DNA from: an uncultured Microbacteriaceae bacterium
Lineage (GTDB): Bacteria > Actinomycetota > Actinomycetes > Actinomycetales > Microbacteriaceae
Length of the DNA stretch: 6,671 bases
Assembly (NCBI GenBank): GCA_903907615.1
Contig: CAIVOR010000142.1
Location: 1 to 6,671 of the forward strand
Direction: 5' to 3'
Position numbers and translations under genes: made by a program. Position 1 is the first letter of the stretch. Each line of letters begins with the position of its first letter. The notes under the pieces are model-generated. The model was not told where the DNA came from and searched no databases. It saw only the letters and a list, made by a program, of their open reading frames with translations. Below are positions 1-6,219 of the stretch, piece after piece.

Positions 1-524
1 ATCAGTTCCTGTCGTATGTCCGAGGCCGCTTTGAAAATTGGTACGACGCTTTCAACCCCGCCGTGTACAACGCCGACGGTGGCAGTTACCAATTGGTTCA
101 GGGTCTTTTTGGCATGGGGCACGGAGGCCTGATTGGCACAGGTCTCGGCCAGGGCATGCCCTACATCACGCCCGTCGCGCAGAGCGACTACATCATTGCG
201 AGTCTGGCCGAAGAGCTCGGCTTGATCGGACTGTTCGCCATCCTCTGCCTCTTTGTCCTGTTGGTTTCCCGGGGCGCGCGTATCGGGTTCGCCGCCACGG
301 ATGACTTCTCAAAACTGCTGTCGATTGGGCTGGCCTTCGTGATTGCGTGGCAGACCTTTTTGGTGATCGGTGGCGTCACGCGAATCATCCCGTTGACCGG
401 CCTCACAACGCCGTTTATGGCAGCCGGCGGAAGCTCGCTCGTTGCCAACTGGATGATTGTGGCAATCCTGCTGAGATTGTCTGATGCGCAGTCCCGCGTT
501 CCCCGATTGGTTGTTGAATCGTGA
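1..524 (+). CDS. rodA: SEDS-family peptidoglycan glycosyltransferase (RodA/FtsW), C-terminal part; 5' end outside window
   Basis: This is the C-terminal 173 residues of a multi-pass membrane protein that polymerises lipid II into glycan strands, usually together with a class B penicillin-binding protein. The reading frame is open from base 3. Visible SEDS features are a WYDAFNP segment at bases 39-59, whose Asp (45-47) sits where the family's essential extracellular Asp is expected; a GLGQGMP and SDYI..EELG block near 141-225; then the GGVTRIIPLTGLTTPF and GGSSLVANW blocks near 370-455, which are typical of the last membrane helices. At least three hydrophobic helices are present in this part. 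Its stop overlaps the pbpA start (GTGA, 521-524), which supports a paired polymerase-transpeptidase unit. I call it RodA rather than FtsW because of the pbpA-pknA-pknB context. FtsW-like naming is possible, since the two are paralogues. Confidence 0.93.
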   Translation, partial: QFLSYVRGRFENWYDAFNPAVYNADGGSYQLVQGLFGMGHGGLIGTGLGQGMPYITPVAQSDYIIASLAEELGLIGLFAILCLFVLLVSRGARIGFAATDDFSKLLSIGLAFVIAWQTFLVIGGVTRIIPLTGLTTPFMAAGGSSLVANWMIVAILLRLSDAQSRVPRLVVES

Positions 525-1975
525 ACCGCGAACTGAAGCGCGTCAGCGTCGTGATGCTCATCATGTTCGTCGCGCTGTTCGGGGCCGGCGCAGTGATTCA
601 GGTGGGCCAAGCAGACAACCTGGCCGCAGACGGTCGCAATACCCGGACCCTGTTCGACAGCTTTCGGGCTCAGCGGGGCCCCATCATGGCCGGTGATACG
701 GTCGTGGCGCAGTCGGTTCCCGTGACCGATGATTTCCGCTTCCAGCGCGTGTACGCCAATCCGCTCGTCTATGCGTCGGTCACCGGCTTTTTCAGCATCA
801 ATCAGGGTCTCTCTGGAATCGAGGCCAGCGAGAACGCGCTCCTCACGGGCGATAGTTCTTCTCAGTTCCTCGAGCAATTGAACAGCATCCTGACCGGTCG
901 CCCGCCACAGGGAGCGTCCGTCAACCTCACTTTGCGGCCCGACGTTCAGCAGGCGGCCTGGGATGCTCTGGGCAGCTATCAAGGTTCCGTGGTCGTGACC
1001 GAGGTGGCAACGGGCAAGATTCTCGCCATGGTTTCCACTCCGTCGTTTGATCCCAACGTGTTAGCCGGTCACAACACGGACGACGTCATCAGCTATTACG
1101 ACGCGCTCAACGACGATCCCGCGCAACCGCTGATCAATCGGGCTATCGGTGCCCTGAATCCCCCCGGATCAACCTTCAAGCTTGTGGTCGCCGCCGCCCT
1201 CCTCGAATCAGGTCAGTACACCGCGGAAAGCACCGTGCCGAACCTCGACAGACTCACGTTGCCCGGTACCAACTCCGAGGTTCGTAATGCGAACGACAAA
1301 ACGTGTGGTCCCGGTGACCATGTGTCGCTCGCTACCGCGGTGTCCCTGTCGTGCAACATTCCGATGGCCGAGTTCGGAATGGCCCTCGGATACAAGCCCA
1401 TCGTTGAGATGGCTAAGAAGTTCGGCTTCAACCAATCGTTTGATGTGCCCCAAACGACAGCCGAGAGTCACATCCCCCAGGTGATGGACGAACCGCAAAC
1501 CGGACTCGCGTCCTTCGGGCAGTTTGATGTTCGTGCCACCCCCCTGCAGATGGCGCTGGTGTCAGCCACCATTGCCAATGGCGGGGTTGAGATGTATCCG
1601 ACGCTCATCGAAAACATCACGGGGAGCGACCTGCTGCCGATCCAAACGTTCGCTCCGCGAGAGTTCTCGCGACCGATAAGCCCGCAAACTGCGGCCGCGA
1701 TAACGGCCATGATGCAGGCAAGTGTCAGCAACGGTGCGGCAACTAATGCCAGTATTGACAATGTCAGTGTTGCGGGTAAGACCGGGACCGCAGAAAACGG
1801 CCCGGACGAGCCCTACACGCTGTGGTTCACGGGATTTGCCCCCGCAACAAGTGAACCGAAATACGCAGTAACCGTGGTCGTAGAAAACGGCGGCGGCATG
1901 GGAACCAACGGATACGGAAACCTAATTGCGGCACCCATCGCGCGTGCCGTTCTAGAGGCGGTGCTTAATCAATGA
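521..1975 (+). CDS. pbpA: Penicillin-binding protein A, class B peptidoglycan D,D-transpeptidase
   Basis: This 484-residue enzyme crosslinks peptidoglycan stem peptides outside the membrane and is the expected partner of the upstream SEDS polymerase. It has a short cytoplasmic N-terminus, one membrane anchor at about residues 8-28, a small dimerisation-type region to about 130, and a transpeptidase domain from about 155 to 480. All three active-site motifs are present: STFK at 217-220 (nucleophile Ser217, Lys220), SCN at 277-279, and KTG at 420-422. Length matches actinobacterial PbpA (about 490). Cys262 and Cys278 flank the SxN motif and could form a disulfide, since they face the oxidising exterior (inference). 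The GTG start at 521 overlaps the upstream TGA, and no strong Shine-Dalgarno site is seen, so translational coupling is likely. Its own stop overlaps the next start (ATGA). Confidence 0.96.
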   Translation: MNRELKRVSVVMLIMFVALFGAGAVIQVGQADNLAADGRNTRTLFDSFRAQRGPIMAGDTVVAQSVPVTDDFRFQRVYANPLVYASVTGFFSINQGLSGIEASENALLTGDSSSQFLEQLNSILTGRPPQGASVNLTLRPDVQQAAWDALGSYQGSVVVTEVATGKILAMVSTPSFDPNVLAGHNTDDVISYYDALNDDPAQPLINRAIGALNPPGSTFKLVVAAALLESGQYTAESTVPNLDRLTLPGTNSEVRNANDKTCGPGDHVSLATAVSLSCNIPMAEFGMALGYKPIVEMAKKFGFNQSFDVPQTTAESHIPQVMDEPQTGLASFGQFDVRATPLQMALVSATIANGGVEMYPTLIENITGSDLLPIQTFAPREFSRPISPQTAAAITAMMQASVSNGAATNASIDNVSVAGKTGTAENGPDEPYTLWFTGFAPATSEPKYAVTVVVENGGGMGTNGYGNLIAAPIARAVLEAVLNQ

Positions 1976-3627
1976 GGCCTTCAGCTGGAATGAACTTCGG
2001 CGGTCGCTACGAGCTTGAGTCGCGCATTGCCGTCGGTGGCATGGGCGAAGTGTGGCAAGCGACCGACACCGTGATCGGTCGAAACGTTGCCATCAAAATT
2101 TTGAAGGATGAATTCCTCGGCGACCCTGGCTTTTTGGAGCGCTTCCGCGCCGAGGCTCGCCACGCAGCCTTGGTCAACCATGAGGGCATCGCCAACGTAT
2201 ACGACTATGGCGAAGAAGACGGCAGCGCCTATCTCGTCATGGAACTCGTCCCCGGCGAGCCGCTGTCGTCAATCATCGAACGCGAAAAAACGCTGTCCAT
2301 TGACCGGGTCCTCGACATCGTCGGCCAGACGGCAGCGGCGTTGCAGGCTGCTCACGCCGCCGGGCTGGTCCACCGCGACATCAAACCGGGCAACATGCTC
2401 ATCACCCCCGAGGGTCGCGTCAAAATCACCGACTTCGGCATCGCCCGCATCGCTGATCAGGTTCCTCTCACGGCCACGGGCCAGGTGATGGGAACCGTAC
2501 AGTACCTTTCCCCCGAGCAGGCCAGCGGCCACGCGGCCAGTCCCTCGACCGACGTCTATTCGCTCGGCATCGTGGCTTACGAGTGCTTGACCGGCAAGCG
2601 TCCCTTCTCTGGCGAGTCCCAGGTTGCCATCGCGATGTCGCAGATCAACGATGCGCCACCGCCGCTTCCCGATACCATCGCGGAGCCCGTTCGCAACCTC
2701 GTGATGAGTTGCTTGGCCAAGCGCCCGGATGCGCGTCCCGCCACATCGGCACACTTGGCCCGCGCCTGTCAGGCGCTTCGCCGAGGCGATGTCCAAGGGG
2801 CCGCGGCCGCTGTTCCTGAGGTCATGGGCGGACTCGCGCCTGATGACGCCACCATGGTGATGCCGCGAACGGCTGAAACCGGTGCCACCACGGTACTGAG
2901 CATTCCCGAGTCTGGTAGCGGCACGCCACAGCCAAAGAAGCGTAATCCGTGGACGTGGCCGCTCATTGCTCTCGGCGGTGTTCTGCTCATTGTGCTGGTG
3001 GGATCACTCGTCGCCCTCTTCGCCGGTGGCGGGCCACAGCCCGCACCCACCACGAGCGCGCCCGTGACGAGTACGACGCCCACCGCGTCGCCAACGAAGT
3101 CGCCCACCAAGACACCCACGCCCACGCCCACGGCTGCCGCCATTCCCACCGACCTCGTGGGCAAGAACATTGATGCCGCGGAAGCGCAGCTCAAGGCCGC
3201 CGGCTGGAAGAACCTCGCGCGCGTCAGTGTCGGCGTCGCCCACTACTCCGAAGACGTCTTCACCGTTTCCTACGTCTCCGCAACCGGAGTAACTCCGTTC
3301 AGCGACCAGATCACGCTCAAGTACTACGAAAACACGCCGTCGCTCAGCACCCCCGGGGTTGCCTCGCTCATCGGTTCTGGCCCCGTCCCCGCCGGAAGCA
3401 CTTTTGACGTGACGTGGTCTGCTTACACATGCCCGGTCTCGTTTAACGTCGTCAGCTACACCGTCACGTTTAATGGCGCGGCAATTTCACCGGCCAACCC
3501 ACCGAGCGTAACGACGGCAACCCTGACTGCGCCGGCTACAGCTGGCACATACAACATGACCTACGTCGTGATGTGTGACGGAGTGGTCTCTCCGGCTGCC
3601 TCAAGCCTTCCGATCGTCGTCAACTAG
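1972..3627 (+). CDS. pknA: Membrane Ser/Thr protein kinase, catalytically intact (PknA position), with PASTA-like and Ig-like extracellular tail
   Basis: This 551-residue kinase is expected to phosphorylate cell-wall and division proteins. The kinase domain (about 13-270) has VGGMGEV (21-27), VAIK Lys42, helix-C Glu61, HRDIKPGN with Asp136, Lys138 and Asn141, DFG at 154-156, an activation loop with Thr167 and Thr169 ahead of GTVQYLSPEQ (174-183), and DVYSLG. The first P-loop glycine is Ala20. A Thr-rich juxtamembrane stretch (about 290-320) leads to one membrane helix (329-351). A Pro/Thr linker (355-390) follows, then one PASTA-like unit (391-452) and a beta-rich domain (455-551) with Cys487 and Cys535. 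PknA of Mycobacterium has only a short outer tail, so this architecture differs. The start at 1972 overlaps the pbpA stop; Met7 at 1990, with GAGG at 1974-1977, is an alternative. Its order in the operon supports the pknA name, but orthology is not certain. Confidence 0.92.
   Translation: MRPSAGMNFGGRYELESRIAVGGMGEVWQATDTVIGRNVAIKILKDEFLGDPGFLERFRAEARHAALVNHEGIANVYDYGEEDGSAYLVMELVPGEPLSSIIEREKTLSIDRVLDIVGQTAAALQAAHAAGLVHRDIKPGNMLITPEGRVKITDFGIARIADQVPLTATGQVMGTVQYLSPEQASGHAASPSTDVYSLGIVAYECLTGKRPFSGESQVAIAMSQINDAPPPLPDTIAEPVRNLVMSCLAKRPDARPATSAHLARACQALRRGDVQGAAAAVPEVMGGLAPDDATMVMPRTAETGATTVLSIPESGSGTPQPKKRNPWTWPLIALGGVLLIVLVGSLVALFAGGGPQPAPTTSAPVTSTTPTASPTKSPTKTPTPTPTAAAIPTDLVGKNIDAAEAQLKAAGWKNLARVSVGVAHYSEDVFTVSYVSATGVTPFSDQITLKYYENTPSLSTPGVASLIGSGPVPAGSTFDVTWSAYTCPVSFNVVSYTVTFNGAAISPANPPSVTTATLTAPATAGTYNMTYVVMCDGVVSPAASSLPIVVN
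3115..3132 (+). repeat. Short tandem repeat, three copies of CCCACG, within the PknA linker
   Basis: Three perfect copies of a six-base unit encode Pro-Thr dipeptides in the extracellular Pro/Thr linker between the membrane helix and the PASTA-like unit. The repeat length is a multiple of three, so copy-number change would lengthen or shorten the linker without a frameshift. Confidence 0.85.
3142..3624 (+). other. Extracellular region of the PknA-like kinase: degenerate PASTA unit plus Ig-like domain
   Basis: Residues 391-452 read as a PASTA unit: an IPTDLVGKNIDAAEAQLKAAG-type helix start, then a closing beta strand ending ITLKYY. Residues 455-551 are rich in Thr, Val, Ser and Pro in an alternating pattern typical of a beta sandwich, with Cys487 and Cys535 placed so that they could bridge two strands. 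The second part is not one I can name. The Ig-like label is inferred from residue pattern only. Confidence 0.6.
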
Positions 3628-3638
3628 ATCGGATTCGC

Positions 3639-5438
3639 GTGAACGAAACGCCGCTCATCTCAGGGCGCTACCGCATTACCGGATTACTCGGTCAGGGCCT
3701 GTTTACGGACGTATACAAGGCCGACGACACGGTCCTCGATCGCAAGGTCGCCCTGAAGGTCCTAAAGAGTGAGTTCGCGCGCGACCCTTCGGTTGTTGCC
3801 CGATTCAACCAAGACTCGCGGGCCTCAACGGATCTCGTGCACGAAAACATTGCGCACGTCCTCGACGTGGGTTCAGCGGTCTTTGATCCCGCTACCTCGG
3901 AGCAGCGTCCCTATGTCACCATGGAGCGGGTTTCTGGACTGCCGCTGACAGACCTGCTGGCACGTGGTCCCCTCAAGCCGGCCGAAGCGTGCCGCATTGC
4001 AGACAGCGTGTTGAGTGCTCTCGAAGCTGCTCACCGGAAGGGTGTCGTACACCAGGGCATCACGCCTAACAACGTTCTGATTTCCACAACGGGATCCGTA
4101 AAGTTGAGCGATGTCGGCCTGTCTGCCGGGATTCGTGAGGTCGCTGGGCTTGACGTGCCGCAGGACGCGGTTGAATGGCGTGCCCCCGAGTGGTCGGGTA
4201 TGGGACCCGCCGACGTTCGCACCGACGTCTTTTCGGTAGGCGTCTTATTGTTTGCCATGCTCACGGGAGAAGTGCCCTTTCCCGGTGGCTATGTCGGAAC
4301 GCGGGCGGTCATGGCCTCGAGCCTCAACGACCGAATTCCCATCTCCCTGAATCTCGTTGTCGCTCGTGCCCTCGAGCCACGACCGGAGTCACGATTTGCG
4401 TCGGCAGCGCAATTCCAAGCGGAATTGCGCGAGGCTTCTGCCGGTCTCCCGGGGGCAATTCCTGGGATGGCCGAACAAAGAGTTCCCGAGGCCGAGTCGC
4501 CGGCCGTTGTTCCCCCTATCGTTGAGCCGCCGACCGTGTTGCCGCCGGCGCCCATCGCGACCACATCCGCACTACGAGCGCCCTCGTACGACCTGCCTCC
4601 CACAGAACGCATGGACTCGGTTCCGCCCACCACGACGGATTCGCTGGTGATGCTGTTTGGGCGCAGTGCCGTATCTCAGGGCGGTGATTTCGAGCCGAGC
4701 CTGCCCGCGAAGCAACGTCAACGTGGCCGCGTCGTTCTGGGTCTCGTAGTCAGCCTCGTTTTCGTGGTTGCCATTTCCATGGTGACGCTCTGGGTGCTCA
4801 ACATTAAGCCGGTTGACTTCTTCCCGACGTCGGCACGCACGGTTCCCAATGTCATTGGTTTTGATTACACGAAGGCTGCCGACGCCGTTACGAAAGCCGG
4901 CTTAACCCCCGTTCGCATTGATGAGCCGAACGCAAAGGTTCCCCTGGGCGCCGTTATCCGGATTGATCCGAACGCCGATAAAGCGGTTGATATCGGAACG
5001 CGCATCACACTTTACGTATCTTCGGGCTTATCCGAAGTCGCGATTCCCAATATTTCCGGCATGACGGTCGAGGAAGCCACGGCCGCACTGAATAAGCTCG
5101 GCCTTGTCGTCGGATCCAGCTCTCCGGGAAATTCGGCCACAATCGCTCAGGGATTGGTTGTGGGCACTACGCCAGCAGCCGGCTCAACCGCAAAAACGGG
5201 CGTGTCCGTCAACCTCATCCTGTCCTCGGGCCAGGTAACCATTCCCGACCTCACGGGCATGACCGTCGACGCAGCAGCGGCGGTTCTGGGAAGCTCGGAC
5301 ATCATGATCACTCCGTCACTGCAAGCAGACACGTCGTGTCGCGTGGGAGCAGATGGCGTGGTCGTCACGTCTCAGTCGGTGCCCCCGGGCGACACTCCCG
5401 CGGGGACGCCGATTACGCTCACTTACTGTGCTGGATAA
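3639..5438 (+). CDS. pknB: PASTA-domain membrane protein with degenerate Ser/Thr kinase domain (PknB position, predicted pseudokinase)
   Basis: This 599-residue protein has the PknB layout. The kinase-like domain (about 10-265) is followed by a Pro-rich linker (280-335), one membrane helix (365-387) and three extracellular PASTA units (about 401-463, 466-531, 533-597), which in this family bind peptidoglycan fragments. The kinase fold is recognisable: GQG at 18-20, VALK Lys40, APE at 182-184 and DVFSVG at 196-201. Catalytic residues are lost, however. HRDxKxxN reads HQGITPNN (138-145), so the catalytic Asp is Gly140 and the Lys is Thr142. DFG is DVG (158-160), helix-C Glu is Asp59, and the activation segment has no Gly-Thr anchor or threonine. 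Lys40, Asn145 and Asp158 remain, so nucleotide binding is possible. The reading frame is intact, so this is not decay by frameshift. The GTG start lies 11 bases after the pknA stop with a poor Shine-Dalgarno site. Cys567 and Cys597 may bridge the last PASTA unit. Confidence 0.92.
   Translation: MNETPLISGRYRITGLLGQGLFTDVYKADDTVLDRKVALKVLKSEFARDPSVVARFNQDSRASTDLVHENIAHVLDVGSAVFDPATSEQRPYVTMERVSGLPLTDLLARGPLKPAEACRIADSVLSALEAAHRKGVVHQGITPNNVLISTTGSVKLSDVGLSAGIREVAGLDVPQDAVEWRAPEWSGMGPADVRTDVFSVGVLLFAMLTGEVPFPGGYVGTRAVMASSLNDRIPISLNLVVARALEPRPESRFASAAQFQAELREASAGLPGAIPGMAEQRVPEAESPAVVPPIVEPPTVLPPAPIATTSALRAPSYDLPPTERMDSVPPTTTDSLVMLFGRSAVSQGGDFEPSLPAKQRQRGRVVLGLVVSLVFVVAISMVTLWVLNIKPVDFFPTSARTVPNVIGFDYTKAADAVTKAGLTPVRIDEPNAKVPLGAVIRIDPNADKAVDIGTRITLYVSSGLSEVAIPNISGMTVEEATAALNKLGLVVGSSSPGNSATIAQGLVVGTTPAAGSTAKTGVSVNLILSSGQVTIPDLTGMTVDAAAAVLGSSDIMITPSLQADTSCRVGADGVVVTSQSVPPGDTPAGTPITLTYCAG
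4839..5429 (+). other. Three tandem PASTA units in the PknB-like protein
   Basis: Three repeats of about 65 residues begin VPNVIGFDYTKAADAV, IPNISGMTVEEATAAL and IPDLTGMTVDAAAAVL, and each closes with a strand ending in TLYVSSG, NLILSSG or TLTYCAG. PASTA units in Ser/Thr kinases and penicillin-binding proteins recognise peptidoglycan stem peptides or beta-lactams. Mycobacterium PknB has four, so this copy is one shorter. The third unit contains Cys567 and Cys597, which the other two lack. Confidence 0.9.
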
Positions 5439-6060
5439 GAGGATTCTTCGTCTGGGCTAGGGCGGCCGCACCCGTAAGGCCGAGGCTTTCGAGCCAATTG
5501 CCGAGCATGAGATAGCCGCCTTCGGTCAGTACCGATTCAGGATGAAACTGAACTCCGTGAATCGGTGCGGAAGCGTGACGAAGGCCCATAATGACGCCTC
5601 CGTCAGTGCGGCTGGTCACCACGAGCAAGGGTGGAACCGTTCCGTCAACGACGGCAAGCGAGTGATAGCGCGTGGCCGTAAACGGCTGTCCGACACCTCG
5701 GTAGAAGTCGCTGTCATCGTGTCGAATCTGGGACGTCTTGCCGTGCATCAGTTCTTCGGCGTTTGTCACCGTTGCGCCAAATGCTTCGGCGATGGCCTGG
5801 TGTCCCAGGCAGACTCCCAAGAGTGGTTTTTGGATTCGCTCGGCGGCCCGCACAATGTCAATCGACACTCCCGCGTCGGAGGGCTTTCCTGGCCCGGGAG
5901 ACACGAGAACGCCGTCGTAGTCGGCGATGACGGCATCGACGTCATCGGGCGAAATCGCGTCGTTGCGAATGACGTTCGTTTCAGCACCGAGTTCTTGCAG
6001 GTAGCCGTTGAGGGTGTAAACGAAGCTGTCGTAGTTATCGACGACCAGAATTCGGGTCAT
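5419..6060 (-). CDS. trpG: Class I glutamine amidotransferase subunit of anthranilate / aminodeoxychorismate synthase
   Basis: This 213-residue subunit hydrolyses glutamine and passes ammonia to a TrpE or PabB partner that acts on chorismate, for tryptophan or folate synthesis. The start MTRILVVDNYDSFVYTL is typical of the TrpG/PabA family. SPGPGKP (54-60) forms the oxyanion-side loop, GVCLGHQ holds the nucleophile Cys84, and HGVQFHPES supplies His173 and Glu175, so the catalytic triad is complete. Length fits the family (about 190-215). In actinobacteria a gene of this kind sits beside pknB, often named trpG or pabA; sequence alone cannot separate the two, and no trpE or pabB is in the window. 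Its ATG shares a base with the stop of the upstream small gene (TAATG), suggesting coupled translation. Its last 20 bases overlap the end of pknB on the opposite strand. Confidence 0.94.
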   Translation of the reverse strand: MTRILVVDNYDSFVYTLNGYLQELGAETNVIRNDAISPDDVDAVIADYDGVLVSPGPGKPSDAGVSIDIVRAAERIQKPLLGVCLGHQAIAEAFGATVTNAEELMHGKTSQIRHDDSDFYRGVGQPFTATRYHSLAVVDGTVPPLLVVTSRTDGGVIMGLRHASAPIHGVQFHPESVLTEGGYLMLGNWLESLGLTGAAALAQTKNPLIQHSK

Positions 6061-6212
6061 TAGCCAACGTCCACGGATCGCGTCAGGAGTGTGTCCACCC
6101 AGGGAAAGAGCAGAAACGTCAGTGCGGCAAGAACGGCGAGTGCCCCGCCGACAACGATGAGGACGCGAGCCCAGAGCGGACCGGGCAAGACTTTCCAGAG
6201 TGCGATGTACAT
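6060..6212 (-). CDS. Small single-pass membrane protein, 50 residues, function unknown
   Basis: This 50-residue reading frame begins MYIALWKVLPGPLWARV, has one hydrophobic helix at about residues 17-39, and ends TLLTRSVDVG. Basic residues Lys7 and Arg16 precede the helix, which favours an inside N-terminus. It fills the space between the sortase and trpG exactly: it begins 7 bases after the sortase stop, and its TAA overlaps the trpG ATG by one base (TAATG). An AAAGG site lies about 12 bases upstream of its ATG, inside the sortase gene end. This packing, the membrane helix and the lack of any other gene here support a real gene. I do not recognise a family. It is not CrgA, which has two helices. 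Its position suggests a role with the sortase or the cell-wall operon (inference). Confidence 0.72.
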   Translation of the reverse strand: MYIALWKVLPGPLWARVLIVVGGALAVLAALTFLLFPWVDTLLTRSVDVG

Positions 6213-6219
6213 CGTTTAA

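Noticed and set aside
188..982. Open frame of 264 codons on the - strand
   Set aside because: It lies fully antisense to the end of rodA and the start of pbpA, both with clear motifs. Its translation has no recognisable domain and the composition of a high-GC shadow frame.
2269..2796. Open frame of 175 codons on the - strand
   Set aside because: It is antisense to the intact kinase domain and is rich in Arg, Gly and Asp as expected of a mirror frame. No motif or start signal is seen.
3625..3641. Promoter or terminator between the two kinases
   Set aside because: The gap is only 11 bases and shows neither a hairpin nor promoter boxes, so co-transcription is simpler.
3639..5438. pknB as a decaying pseudogene
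   Set aside because: The frame is unbroken over 599 codons, the PASTA units and membrane helix are intact, and the fold-keeping kinase residues are retained. This fits a maintained pseudokinase better than decay.
1972..5438. Sorting signal (LPxTG or LAxTG with a hydrophobic tail) in a product of the window as sortase substrate
   Set aside because: Neither kinase tail nor PbpA ends with such a motif plus hydrophobic segment and basic tail.
5456..5475. GC-rich inverted repeat around GCGGCCGC as a terminator for the convergent operons
   Set aside because: The stem sits inside trpG coding sequence and has no T run on either strand. Similar GCGGCCGC palindromes occur near 1690 and 2801 inside genes, so it is probably chance in GC-rich DNA.
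5542..6063. Open frame of 173 codons on the + strand
   Set aside because: It mirrors trpG, whose catalytic motifs are complete on the other strand.
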